NCBI RefSeq assembly: GCF_023100945.1 | Contig: NZ_CP064689.1 | Location: 1,532,001 to 1,596,000 of the forward strand | Direction of reading: 5' to 3' | DNA length: 64,000 nt | Source: Bradyrhizobium sp. 200 | GTDB taxonomy: Bacteria > Pseudomonadota > Alphaproteobacteria > Rhizobiales > Xanthobacteraceae | In this document: piece by piece, positions 36,798-45,556 of the stretch | Layout: every line of letters begins with the position of its first letter | Position numbering within the stretch: position 1 is the stretch's first letter | Position numbers and translations under genes: made by a program | Notes under the pieces: model-generated | The model's database searches: none | What the model was told of the DNA's origin: nothing | What the model saw: only the letters and a program-made list of their open reading frames with translations

Positions 36798-38024
36798 ATG
36801 TTCGAAGGACACGATCCCTATCTCGTCGCGCTCTCGGTGGTGATCGCGATTCTGGGAGGATACACCGGCTTCGGCCTCGCCGCGCGCATCCGCGGGACGC
36901 CGGATGCCAGCCATCGCCTGCTGCTCGCAGGCGCCGCGTTCTTTCTCGCCATCGGGATCTGGACCATGCATTTCGTCGGCATGCTGGCGGCGCCGCTGCC
37001 GACAGGTGCCGTCTATCTGGTGCTGCCGACCATCGTATCGTTCCTGATCTGCGCGCTGGTCGTGGGTATTTCCCTGTTCTTCGTCAGCGTCGGCGAGCCA
37101 TCGATGCTGCGCGTGGCCTCCTCGGCGGTGCTGCTCGGGGTCGGCATCGCCAGTATGCACTATGTCGGCATGCACGGATTGTCGGGCAATTTCGCCATGA
37201 CGCATGACGCCGCCATGGTCGTGCTTTCGGTCCTGATTGCGATCGCCACGGCTTATGGCGGCTTGCGTGCATTCCTGGCGCGGCAGGGCGGCGTGCAACT
37301 CGCACTGAGCGCGGTCGCCTACGGCTTCGCGGTGTCAGGCATGCACTACACCGCGATGGCCGGCATGCATCTGGTTCCGGCGTCGCAAGGATCGCGCCAC
37401 CATGTCGAAGGGCTGGCCGCGTCGTCGCAAATGCTGTCGCTGGTCGTGGCGTTGCTCTGCTTCGTGATTGCGGCGGGCTTCCTGCTGTCGCTGGTGCCGG
37501 ATCCGCGCAGGGCCGCGGCGATGACAGATGCGGCTGCCGCCATCCCCGGGGCAGTTGCCGCTGAGGCCGCTGTCCTCGTCGCAACGATCCCGCCTACGGA
37601 CTCGACTGCCGCGACGACCAGCCCGCGGCTGCGGCCGACGCCGCTCGGCGGCATCGGCCAGCCGCCCCGCGTCGCACCGGCGCCACGATTGCCGGTTGAA
37701 GGCGCCGACGGCACCCATTTCATCGATACCGCCGACGTCAGGAGCGTCCGGGCCGACGCTCACTATACAAAGGTGCACGACGGCACCCGGGAGCGGATGT
37801 GCCCGTGGTCGATTTCGGAGGCCGAAGCCCAGCTTGACCCCGGACTGTTCGTCCGGGTGCACCGCAGCCACATCGTGGCGATGGCCCATGTCACTTTCGT
37901 CCGCAAGGAGGGCGATGGCGCGATCATCGAACTCGACGGCCCGTCGCCGCATCGGGTGCCGGTCAGCCGCGCCAAGATCGCCGAGGTGAAGGCTCGCCTC
38001 GGGCTGGCACGGCGCCACGCGTAG
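36798..38024 (+). CDS. coxC: CoxC-like regulator: MHYT membrane sensor fused to LytTR DNA-binding domain
   Basis: A 408-residue membrane transcription factor. The N-terminal ~235 residues contain seven membrane helices with three MHYT-type motifs (MHFV 57-60, MHYV 120-123, MHYT 182-185), a module proposed to bind a metal and sense O2, CO or NO. A Pro/Ala-rich linker (about 236-295) leads to a LytTR domain (about 300-402) with FIDTADVRSVRADAHYTKVHDG and LFVRVHRSHIVAMAHV. This architecture is that of CoxC and CoxH from the Oligotropha carboxidovorans CO cluster, and coxMSL follows directly. No heme-PAS domain (as in RcoM) is present. It probably controls cox transcription; the ligand is inferred. 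Confidence 0.88.
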   Translation: MFEGHDPYLVALSVVIAILGGYTGFGLAARIRGTPDASHRLLLAGAAFFLAIGIWTMHFVGMLAAPLPTGAVYLVLPTIVSFLICALVVGISLFFVSVGEPSMLRVASSAVLLGVGIASMHYVGMHGLSGNFAMTHDAAMVVLSVLIAIATAYGGLRAFLARQGGVQLALSAVAYGFAVSGMHYTAMAGMHLVPASQGSRHHVEGLAASSQMLSLVVALLCFVIAAGFLLSLVPDPRRAAAMTDAAAAIPGAVAAEAAVLVATIPPTDSTAATTSPRLRPTPLGGIGQPPRVAPAPRLPVEGADGTHFIDTADVRSVRADAHYTKVHDGTRERMCPWSISEAEAQLDPGLFVRVHRSHIVAMAHVTFVRKEGDGAIIELDGPSPHRVPVSRAKIAEVKARLGLARRHA

Positions 38025-38058
38025 CGCCTCATGGATCCCGTTAGGTCGTAAAGCCTGA

Positions 38059-38092
38059 CGCATTTCGTGCGCGGTTATCCGCATTTCGTGCG
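38059..38092. promoter_or_regulatory. two perfect 13-bp direct repeats 21 bp apart upstream of coxM
   Basis: CGCATTTCGTGCG occurs at 38059-38071 and again at 38080-38092, 21 bases start to start. LytTR regulators typically bind pairs of ~9-bp direct repeats spaced 21 bp apart, i.e. two helical turns. The site lies between the LytTR gene coxC and coxM (ATG 38186). Each copy contains TTCGTG, which also fits the TTnnnG element reported for RcoM, another LytTR-domain CO regulator. Confidence 0.7.
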
Positions 38093-38185
38093 ATTTTCCC
38101 GGCCTTGTGCCCCTGCGATTGCGCTTTAGAACGGCTCCAATCAGCTTCGGCTCCAACGTCCGCAAAGGACGAGTGGAGGAAGCGC

Positions 38186-39049
38186 ATGATCCCTGGCCCA
38201 TTCAGCTATCACCGTCCGGCGACCGTGGCCGACGCGGTCAAACTGCTCTCGACCCTGGGTGATGAGGCCCGTCCGCTGGCCGGCGGCCACAGCCTGGTTC
38301 CAATGATGAAGCTCAGGCTCGCCACGCCGGAGCATCTGGTCGATCTGCACGGCGTCGCCGGGCTGAAGGGCATCCGCCGCGACGGCAACACAATCGTGAT
38401 CGGGGCGATGACCACCCAGCACGAATTGCTGGCGTCCGACGAGATCGGCAAGTCCTTGCCCATTCTGGACGAAACCGCGCTTCTGATCGCCGATCCCCAG
38501 GTGCGCTATCGCGGTACCATCGGCGGCAATGTCGCCAATGGCGATCCCGGCAACGATATGCCGGCGCTGATGATGACCCTGGGCGCGAGCTACCGGCTCG
38601 AAGGCGCGTCCGGCGGACGCGACGTCGCGGCATCGGAATTCTACCAAGGCGCCTACTTCACCGCGCTCGAGCCCGGTGAACTCCTGACCTTAGTTTCTAT
38701 CCCGGTCCCGCCGGCCGGTCACGGCTACGCCTATGAAAAGCTGAAGCGCAAGGTGGGCGATTACGCCACCGCTGCTGCCGCGGTCGTGCTGACGATGGCG
38801 GGCGGCAAGGTCGCGACCTGCCAGATCGGCCTGACCAACCTTGCTGAAACGCCGCTGCTCGCCGACGCCGCTGCGAAAGCCGTGATCGGCACCAGTCTCG
38901 ATCCGGCCACGCTGAAGAAGGCGGCGGCCGCCGCCGAAGCGATCATGTCGCCGGCCGCGGACGCCCGCGGCCCTGTCGAATACCGCAAACATGTCGGCGG
39001 CATCATGGTGATGCGCGCGCTGCAGCGCGCCGCCGGCCGTGCAAGCTGA
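38186..39049 (+). CDS. coxM: CO dehydrogenase medium (FAD) subunit
   Basis: The flavoprotein subunit of aerobic Mo-Cu CO dehydrogenase; it passes electrons from the CoxS iron-sulfur clusters to the quinone pool. The 287-residue length is close to the Oligotropha subunit (288). Both FAD-binding motifs are at the expected positions: AGGHS (32-36) and TIGGN (111-115). The C-terminal CO_deh_flav_C domain includes [17 protein letters not shown]. The ATG at 38186 follows GGAGGA. It is first of coxM-S-L, the gene order of form I (true CO-oxidising) enzymes. Confidence 0.96.
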   Translation: MIPGPFSYHRPATVADAVKLLSTLGDEARPLAGGHSLVPMMKLRLATPEHLVDLHGVAGLKGIRRDGNTIVIGAMTTQHELLASDEIGKSLPILDETALLIADPQVRYRGTIGGNVANGDPGNDMPALMMTLGASYRLEGASGGRDVAASEFYQGAYFTALEPGELLTLVSIPVPPAGHGYAYEKLKRKVGDYATAAAAVVLTMAGGKVATCQIGLTNLAETPLLADAAAKAVIGTSLDPATLKKAAAAAEAIMSPAADARGPVEYRKHVGGIMVMRALQRAAGRAS

Positions 39050-39062
39050 GGGGGACCACAAC

Positions 39063-39563
39063 ATGGCAAAAACCCACATCACCATGAAGGTGAACGGCGT
39101 CGAGGTCGAAGGCATCACTGAGCCGCGCACGCTGCTGGTGCATTTCATCCGCGAAAACCTGGCGATGACCGGCACCCATATCGGCTGCGAAACCACCCAT
39201 TGCGGCGCCTGCACCGTCGATATCGACGGCATGTCGGTAAAGTCCTGCACCATGTTCGCGGTGCAGGCTAACGGTTCCGACATCACCACCATCGAAGGCA
39301 TGGCCAATGCGGACGGCTCCTTGTCGGCGCTGCAGGAAGGCTTTCGCATGATGCATGGCCTGCAATGCGGCTTCTGCACGCCCGGCATGATCGTGCGCGC
39401 GCATCGCCTGCTCAAGGAGAACCCGCAGCCTACGGAAGACGAAATCCGGATGGGCATCTCGGGCAACATCTGCCGCTGCACCGGTTACCAGAACATCGTC
39501 AAGGCCATTCAATATGCCGCCGCCAAGATCAATGGCGTTGAATTCCAGGAGGCTGCGGAATGA
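39063..39563 (+). CDS. coxS: CO dehydrogenase small (2x[2Fe-2S]) subunit
   Basis: The iron-sulfur subunit of 166 residues, the same length as in Oligotropha. The plant-ferredoxin-like N-terminal cluster has C42, C47, C50 and C62 ([16 protein letters not shown]...SC). The C-terminal helical domain has C102, C105, C137 and C139 ([10 protein letters not shown] and GNICRCTGY). It carries electrons from the Mo-Cu site in CoxL to FAD in CoxM. The ATG is 14 bases after the coxM stop with GAGGGGG upstream, and its stop overlaps coxL by four bases (ATGA), fixing stoichiometric translation. Confidence 0.97.
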   Translation: MAKTHITMKVNGVEVEGITEPRTLLVHFIRENLAMTGTHIGCETTHCGACTVDIDGMSVKSCTMFAVQANGSDITTIEGMANADGSLSALQEGFRMMHGLQCGFCTPGMIVRAHRLLKENPQPTEDEIRMGISGNICRCTGYQNIVKAIQYAAAKINGVEFQEAAE

Positions 39564-41980
39564 ACGACATGACTCCCACGCGGGAACAACGTGAAGCCAA
39601 GCTCGAAGGCATGGGCTGCAAACGCAAGCGGGTCGAGGACATCCGCTTCACGCAGGGCAGGGGCAACTATGTCGACGACGTCAAACTACCGGGCATGCTG
39701 CACGGCGATTTTGTCAGATCGCCGCATGCCCATGCGCGGGTCAAGAAGATCGACGACGCCGAGGCGCTGAAGGTGCCGGGCGTGCTCGCTGTGATCACCG
39801 CCGAGACGCTGAAGACCGTGAACCTCGCCTGGATGCCGACGCTCGCCGGCGACGTGCAGATGGTGCTGGCCGACGGCAAGGTGCTGTTCCAGAATCAGGA
39901 GGTCGCTTTCGTCGTCGCCACCGACCGCTACGCCGCCGACGACGGCATCAACAAGGTAGTGGTCGAATACGAGCCGCTGCCGCCTTTGATCGATCCGTTC
40001 AAGGCGATGGACAAGGATGCGCCGGTGCTGCGCGAGGATCTCGCCGGCAAGACCACGGGCGCGCATGGGCCGCGCAAGCATCACAACCACATCTTCGAGT
40101 GGACCGTCGGCGACAAGGATCTGACGGACGCCGCCTTCCGCAAGGCGGAGGTGACGATCAAGGAGATGATCTCCTACCATCGCACCCATCCGTCGCCGCT
40201 TGAAACCTGCCAGTGCGTCTGCTCGTTCGACAAGATCAAGGGCGAACTGACGATCTGGGGCACCTTCCAGGCGCCGCATGTGATCCGCACGGTCGTAGCC
40301 CTGATCGCCAAAATTCCCGAGCACAAGATCCATGTGATCTCGCCGGATATCGGCGGCGGCTTCGGCAACAAGGTCGGCGCCTATCCCGGCTATATCTGCG
40401 CGGCGGTGGCTTCGATCGTCACCGGCAAGCCGGTGAAATGGGTCGAGGACCGCATCGAGAACCTGACCGCGACCTCATTCGCGCGCGACTATCACATGAC
40501 GACCGAAATCGCCTCGACCAAAGAAGGCAAGGTCACGGGCCTGCGCGTCCACGTGCTGGCCGATCACGGCGCGTTCGACGCCTGCGCCGATCCGTCGAAA
40601 TGGCCGGCCGGCTTCTTCAACATCGTCACCGGATCGTACGATTTCCCGACCGCACATTTGTCGGTGGACGGCATCTACACCAACAAGGCGCCGGGCGGCG
40701 TCGCCTATCGATGTTCGTTCCGCGTCACCGAAGCGGCATACTGCATCGAGCGCGCGATGGATATTCTGGCGCAGAAACTGGGGATGGATCCGGCCGAACT
40801 GCGGCTGAAGAATTTCATCAAGCCGGAGCAGTTCCCGTACCACTCGGCACTGGGCTGGGAGTACGATTCCGGCGACTACGCCACCGCCCTGCGAAAGGCG
40901 ATGGAGACAGTGAAATACGCCGAACTCCGCATGGAGCAGGCGGCGTCGCGCGAAGCGTTCAAGCGCGGCGAAACCCGTGAGATCATGGGTGTCGGCGTAT
41001 CTTTCTTCACCGAGATCGTCGGCGCCGGCCCCTCGAAGAATTGCGACATTCTCGGCATCGCCATGTTCGACTCCTGCGAAATCCGCCTGCACCCGACGGG
41101 TGCGGGCATCGCGCGGGTCGGCTCCAAGAGCCAGGGTCAGGGCCATGAGACCACCTGGGCGCAGATCATCGCCACCGAGATCGGCATTCCCGCCGATGAC
41201 ATCATGGTCGAGGAGGGCAATACCGATACTGCTCCTTACGGGCTCGGCACCTACGGTTCGCGCTCGACGCCGGTGGCGGGCGCCGCGATTGCCATGGCCG
41301 CGCGAAAAATCAAGGCCAAGGCGCAGATGATCGCGGCCTACAAGCTCGAGGTGCATGAAGACGACCTCGAATGGGATATCGACGGCTTCCGCGTCAAGGG
41401 CCTGCCGGAGAAGACCATGTCGATGAAGGACATCTGCTGGGCGGCGTATAATTCGGTTCCTCCCGGCATGGAGCCGGGGCTGGAAGCGGTGAGCTATTAC
41501 GATCCGCCCAACATGACCTATCCGTTCGGCGCCTATATCTGCGTGATGAACATCGACGTCGATACCGGGGTCTACAAGGTCAGGCGCTTCTATGCGCTCG
41601 ATGACTGCGGCACCCGCATCAACCCGATGATCATCGAGGGCCAGGTGCATGGCGGCCTCACCGAAGCCTTCGCGATCGCGATGGGCCAGGAAATCCGCTA
41701 CGACGACGAAGGCAACGTGGTCACCGGCTCGTTCATGGATTTCTTCATGCCGACCGCGGTCGAGACCCCGCATTGGGAGACCGACTTCACCGTCACGCCG
41801 TCGCCGCATCATCCGATCGGTGCCAAGGGTGTCGGCGAGAGCCCGAATGTCGGCGGCGTGCCGGCGTTCTCCAACGCCGTCAACGATGCCTTCTCGTTCC
41901 TTGGCAGCACGCACATCCAGATGCCGCATGATTACTGGCGCAACTGGAAGGCTGCGAAGAATCTGGGAGTGTTTGTTTAA
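39560..41980 (+). CDS. coxL: form I CO dehydrogenase large (Mo-Cu) subunit
   Basis: The catalytic subunit that oxidises CO to CO2 with water at a [CuSMoO2] centre bound to molybdopterin cytosine dinucleotide. The 806-residue protein has the form I active-site loop V381-A-Y-R-C-S-F-R388; C385 (TGT at 40712-40714) is the copper ligand, equivalent to Cys388 of Oligotropha. Form II proteins, whose substrate is disputed, have AYRGAGR here. The catalytic base Glu is in AKGVGESP (E760). Other MCD contacts such as IGGGFGNK (about 264-271) and [12 protein letters not shown] are intact. Nothing indicates damage, so a functional enzyme is expected. Confidence 0.98.
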   Translation: MNDMTPTREQREAKLEGMGCKRKRVEDIRFTQGRGNYVDDVKLPGMLHGDFVRSPHAHARVKKIDDAEALKVPGVLAVITAETLKTVNLAWMPTLAGDVQMVLADGKVLFQNQEVAFVVATDRYAADDGINKVVVEYEPLPPLIDPFKAMDKDAPVLREDLAGKTTGAHGPRKHHNHIFEWTVGDKDLTDAAFRKAEVTIKEMISYHRTHPSPLETCQCVCSFDKIKGELTIWGTFQAPHVIRTVVALIAKIPEHKIHVISPDIGGGFGNKVGAYPGYICAAVASIVTGKPVKWVEDRIENLTATSFARDYHMTTEIASTKEGKVTGLRVHVLADHGAFDACADPSKWPAGFFNIVTGSYDFPTAHLSVDGIYTNKAPGGVAYRCSFRVTEAAYCIERAMDILAQKLGMDPAELRLKNFIKPEQFPYHSALGWEYDSGDYATALRKAMETVKYAELRMEQAASREAFKRGETREIMGVGVSFFTEIVGAGPSKNCDILGIAMFDSCEIRLHPTGAGIARVGSKSQGQGHETTWAQIIATEIGIPADDIMVEEGNTDTAPYGLGTYGSRSTPVAGAAIAMAARKIKAKAQMIAAYKLEVHEDDLEWDIDGFRVKGLPEKTMSMKDICWAAYNSVPPGMEPGLEAVSYYDPPNMTYPFGAYICVMNIDVDTGVYKVRRFYALDDCGTRINPMIIEGQVHGGLTEAFAIAMGQEIRYDDEGNVVTGSFMDFFMPTAVETPHWETDFTVTPSPHHPIGAKGVGESPNVGGVPAFSNAVNDAFSFLGSTHIQMPHDYWRNWKAAKNLGVFV

Positions 41981-41983
41981 GCG

Positions 41984-42856
41984 ATGAAGAATCGTGACGA
42001 GATCGCGCAAGCGTTGGCGGTGTCAGGCTATATCGCCGACAACGAGCTTGCGACCGCGATCTCGCTGATGCAATTGCTCCGGCGTCCGCTGTTGCTGGAA
42101 GGCGAGGCGGGCGTCGGCAAGACGGAGGTCGCCAAGGCGCTGGCATCGGTGCATGCGACGGAACTGATCCGCCTGCAATGCTACGAGGGGCTGGATCAGT
42201 CGGCCGCGCTCTATGAGTGGAACTACCAGCGGCAATTGCTGTCGATCCAGGCGCATCGCGGCGATAACCCCGATGATGTCGAACACCAGATCTTCTCGGA
42301 AAAATACCTGCTGGAGCGGCCGCTGCTGGCCGCCATCCGGCGCGACACGCCGCCGGTGTTGCTGATCGACGAGATCGATCGCGCCGACGACGAGTTCGAG
42401 GCGTTCCTGCTCGAACTGCTCTCGGACTTCCAGGTCTCGATCCCCGAGCTTGGCACGATCAAGGCCACCGCGATCCCGCATGTGGTGCTGACCTCGAACG
42501 GGACGCGCGAACTTTCCGACGCGCTGCGCCGCCGTTGCCTCTATCATTATGTCGACTACCCCGATGTCGATCGCGAAGCGCGCATCATTATGGCGCGGAT
42601 CGAGGGCGCCGGCGCTTCGCTTGCGCTGCAGATTGCGCGCATGGTGGAAGGCGTCCGCAAGGAAGAATTGCGCAAGGTCCCGGGCGTCGCCGAGACCTTG
42701 GACTGGGCGGCGGCACTGGTTGGCCTCGACGTCCGCGACCTGCACGACGCGCCCGAAACGGTACATGAGACCCTGATGTGCTTGCTCAAGACGCAGGAGG
42801 ACACGTCGCGGGTGACACGCGAGGTGACCGGGCGTCTGCTGGGGAGGGTCGCATGA
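41984..42856 (+). CDS. coxD: CoxD, MoxR-type AAA+ ATPase for CO dehydrogenase maturation
   Basis: A 290-residue AAA+ chaperone of the MoxR family. Walker A is GEAGVGKTE (40-48), Walker B VLLIDEIDR (125-133), sensor 1 HVVLTSNGTRELSDALRRRCLYHYVDYP with the arginine finger. In Oligotropha, CoxD is required to sulfurate the Mo centre before copper is inserted. It starts three bases after coxL and its stop overlaps coxE by four bases (ATGA), so it belongs to the same operon. MoxR ATPases work with VWA proteins, here CoxE. Confidence 0.96.
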   Translation: MKNRDEIAQALAVSGYIADNELATAISLMQLLRRPLLLEGEAGVGKTEVAKALASVHATELIRLQCYEGLDQSAALYEWNYQRQLLSIQAHRGDNPDDVEHQIFSEKYLLERPLLAAIRRDTPPVLLIDEIDRADDEFEAFLLELLSDFQVSIPELGTIKATAIPHVVLTSNGTRELSDALRRRCLYHYVDYPDVDREARIIMARIEGAGASLALQIARMVEGVRKEELRKVPGVAETLDWAAALVGLDVRDLHDAPETVHETLMCLLKTQEDTSRVTREVTGRLLGRVA

Positions 42857-44064
42857 GCTGCTGCGGCACCAGTCCCGGCTATGACGAGATCGATCAGGTC
42901 TCTCGCCTCGTCTCGGCAAAGCTGGCCGCGTTCCTCAGAACCTTGCGCGACAACGGATTTGCCGTTGGCCTCCACGAAGGCCGGGACGCCGCTTCCCTGA
43001 TGACGGCGGGTTACGCGAGGACTCCCTCGCTGTTGCGTTCGGCGTTCAAGCATCTGTTCTCGGCGCGGAAATCCGACTGGGAAAGATTCGATGGGCTGTT
43101 CGACGCGTTCTGGCTCGGCAAGCGCGTGCGGTCGCGATCCCTCACGATAGGGTCGGCAGGAGCGACGAATAATCCGTCACTGAAGAGCTTGCCCGGTCAT
43201 CGGCCAGAGCCGCGCGCCTCCGGCGACGGCGCGATGGATCAGATCCCGTCCGCTGACGGCGCCGACGACAATCGTAGCGGCGAGGGACGCATGGAAGGCG
43301 CCTCGCGCGCCGACAATCTCGCCGAGGTGGACTTTCGCAAGATCGCCGATCCCGCGCAGATCGAGGAGGCCCATGCCGCCGCCGCCCGGCTGGCGCGGGC
43401 CATGCGTACGCGGCTGACCCGCCGCGACCTGGCGCGCCGCCGCGGCTACCGGCTCGATCTGCGGCGCACCATTCACGGCAATATCAGCCATGGCGGCGTG
43501 CCGATCGAGCTCGTCAGGCGCCGGCGCAAGACCAAGCCGCTGCGGCTCGTCATGCTGCTCGATGCTTCGGGTTCGATGAGCATGTACACGGGCGTATTCC
43601 TGCGCTTCATCCACGGCGTACTCGACCAGTTTCGCGAGGCCGAGGCGTTCCTGTTCCACACGCGGCTGGCGCATGTCTCCGACGCGATGAAGGAAAAGGA
43701 CGCGGCGCGCGCGCTCGATCGTCTCTCGATCATGGCGCAGGGCGCAGGCGGCGGCACCAGGATCGGCGAGAGCCTGCAAACGTTCAACCGCTGGCACGCG
43801 GCGCGCGTGATCCATTCGCGCACCGTCGTGATGATCGTGTCCGACGGCTACGAGACCGGTGATGCCGCGTTGTTGGGCCGCGAAATGGCGGCGCTCGGCC
43901 GCCGCTGCCGCCGCATCGTCTGGCTCAATCCGATGATGGCGTGGGAAGGCTACGCGCCCGTTGCTGCGGGCATCAAGGCGGCGCTGCCGCATGTCGATCT
44001 CTATGCGCCCGCCAATACGCTCAGCAGCCTGACTGCGCTCGAACCCTATTTGGCGAAACTATAG
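42853..44064 (+). CDS. coxE: CoxE, VWA-domain protein for CO dehydrogenase maturation
   Basis: A 403-residue protein with a C-terminal von Willebrand factor A domain. The metal-ion-dependent adhesion site starts with DASGSMS (D237, S239, S241), with GAGGGTRIGESLQTF and MIVSDGYETGD supplying the other MIDAS residues. The N-terminal half is an all-helical CoxE-type region (VSAKLAAFLRTLRDNGFAVGL) and a polar linker (about 100-150). It acts with the CoxD ATPase in building the copper part of the Mo-Cu site. The ATG at 42853 overlaps the coxD stop. The linker is a likely flexible region. Confidence 0.94.
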   Translation: MSCCGTSPGYDEIDQVSRLVSAKLAAFLRTLRDNGFAVGLHEGRDAASLMTAGYARTPSLLRSAFKHLFSARKSDWERFDGLFDAFWLGKRVRSRSLTIGSAGATNNPSLKSLPGHRPEPRASGDGAMDQIPSADGADDNRSGEGRMEGASRADNLAEVDFRKIADPAQIEEAHAAAARLARAMRTRLTRRDLARRRGYRLDLRRTIHGNISHGGVPIELVRRRRKTKPLRLVMLLDASGSMSMYTGVFLRFIHGVLDQFREAEAFLFHTRLAHVSDAMKEKDAARALDRLSIMAQGAGGGTRIGESLQTFNRWHAARVIHSRTVVMIVSDGYETGDAALLGREMAALGRRCRRIVWLNPMMAWEGYAPVAAGIKAALPHVDLYAPANTLSSLTALEPYLAKL

Positions 44065-44078
44065 GTGGGGCCAACCCG

Positions 44079-44912
44079 ATGAGCGCGCATGTCGAAGTGA
44101 TGGATCTGGTCGCGCAGATGAAATCCGCCGAGCAGCCGTTCGTGCTGGCGACCGTCGTGCGCACGGTATCGGTGACGGCGGCGAAAGCGGGCGCGAAAGC
44201 GATCATTCGCCCTGACGGTACCATCGTTGCAGGCTGGATCGGCGGCGGCTGTGCGCGGGGCGCGGTGCTGAAAGCCGCGCGCGAAGCGCTGCTGGACGGG
44301 GAGCCGCGCATGGTGTCGGTGCAGCCCGAAAATCTCCTCGCCGAACTCGGCGTCAAGCCGGGCGATCATCGCGAGGGGATTCGCTTCGCCAGCAATATGT
44401 GTCCGAGCAAGGGGACCATGGATATCTTCGTCGAGCCGGTGCTGCCGCATCCATCTCTGGTGATTTTTGGCGCAAGCCCGGTCGCGATGTCGCTGGCTGC
44501 GCAGGCCCGCCAGCTCGGCTATCACGTTACGCTGGCTGTGCCGGCCGCCGATATCGCGGCCGAGCCGGATGCCCATGTCATCGTCGACGGGTTCGCGCCG
44601 CGTTACCTCAACGAGGCCAGGCGTTTCGTCGTAGTCTCGACCCAGGGCAAGGGTGATGAGAATGCCTTGCGCGCGGCGCTCGCCATCAAGGCCGAGTATC
44701 ACGCCTTCGTCGGCAGCCGCCGCAAGATGGCGGCGCTGCGTGAAAAGCTCATCGCGGGCGGATCGGAAGCGGCTGCGATCGACCGCGTCAAGGCGCCCGC
44801 CGGGCTCGATCTCGGTGCGATCACGCCGGAAGAGATCGCGATGTCGATCCTCGCCGAAATCACCATCGAGCGCCGGCGTGGCCAGCGCGCGACCAATCCC
44901 GTGAGGGAGTAA
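44079..44912 (+). CDS. coxF: CoxF, XdhC/CoxI-family maturation protein
   Basis: A 277-residue protein of the XdhC/CoxI/CoxF family that prepares molybdenum cofactor for insertion into hydroxylases. The N-terminal XdhC domain has the G-rich motif TIVAGWIGGGCARGAVLKAA (around 48-67), and the C-terminal Rossmann-like domain has SLVIFGASPVAMSLAAQARQLGYHV. CoxF in Oligotropha is assigned to copper insertion. The ATG at 44079 follows the coxE stop by 14 bases with GGTGGGG upstream; a longer frame overlapping coxE is not supported. Confidence 0.93.
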   Translation: MSAHVEVMDLVAQMKSAEQPFVLATVVRTVSVTAAKAGAKAIIRPDGTIVAGWIGGGCARGAVLKAAREALLDGEPRMVSVQPENLLAELGVKPGDHREGIRFASNMCPSKGTMDIFVEPVLPHPSLVIFGASPVAMSLAAQARQLGYHVTLAVPAADIAAEPDAHVIVDGFAPRYLNEARRFVVVSTQGKGDENALRAALAIKAEYHAFVGSRRKMAALREKLIAGGSEAAAIDRVKAPAGLDLGAITPEEIAMSILAEITIERRRGQRATNPVRE

Positions 44913-44921
44913 GGACTGACC

Positions 44922-45428
44922 ATGCAGATGAACGACAGCCAGCGTATCCCGGCTTCGAAGGAAGCGGTGTGGGCGGCGCTCAACGATCCCGAGATTTTGA
45001 AACAGTGCATCCCCGGCTGTCAGTCCCTCGACATGTCCTCGCCCACCGAGATGACCGCAACCGTCGTCTTCAAGGTCGGGCCCGTGAAGGCGACTTTTGG
45101 CGGCAAGGTGACCCTGTCGGATCTCGATCCGCCGAACAGTTACCGCATTTCGGGCGAGGGCTCTGGCGGCGTCGCTGGTTTTGCAAAAGGCGGCGCCGCG
45201 GTGCGTCTCGAAGCGGAAGGGCCCGACGTGACGGTGCTGCACTACGACGTCGATGCTCAGATCGGCGGCAAACTCGCGCAGCTTGGTGCGCGGCTGATCG
45301 ATTCCACCGCAAAGAAACTGGCGGGCCAATTCTTTGCTTCGTTTGGACAGGTTGTTGGCGGAGCTGCAGCGGCTCCTGCGGAAGCAGCGCCCAAGGGCCG
45401 GTTGGGCAAGCTGATTGGCGCGGTCTAG
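44922..45428 (+). CDS. coxG: CoxG, SRPBCC-family CO dehydrogenase accessory protein
   Basis: A 168-residue START-like (SRPBCC) domain protein with a short Ala/Pro-rich tail. Family-typical segments are RIPASKEAVWAALNDPEILKQCIPGCQSL, VGPVKATFGGKVTLSDLDPP and GSGGVAGFAKGGAAVRL. It ends in RLGKLIGAV, a possible amphipathic anchor. In Oligotropha CoxG is needed to attach the enzyme to the membrane, and mycobacterial CoxG has been proposed to deliver quinone to the enzyme. It closes the coxMSLDEFG operon. No coxH, coxI or coxK follow. Confidence 0.95.
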   Translation: MQMNDSQRIPASKEAVWAALNDPEILKQCIPGCQSLDMSSPTEMTATVVFKVGPVKATFGGKVTLSDLDPPNSYRISGEGSGGVAGFAKGGAAVRLEAEGPDVTVLHYDVDAQIGGKLAQLGARLIDSTAKKLAGQFFASFGQVVGGAAAAPAEAAPKGRLGKLIGAV

Positions 45429-45556
45429 CAACCGTCGTCGCAGGCGACGCCTGCTACGCGCCTGATCTGTACCGGGTGCGACTGACGTGTCAGACTTCCC
45501 TCCAAGTCCTGCAGCAAAGACCGGCCAAACGGGCATGCTGGACGATGGAGGGAACG

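Noticed and set aside
40475..42010. A 511-codon minus-strand frame opposite coxL
   Set aside because: Mirror frame of a GC-rich gene; coxL on the plus strand has all family motifs and overlaps coxS as expected.
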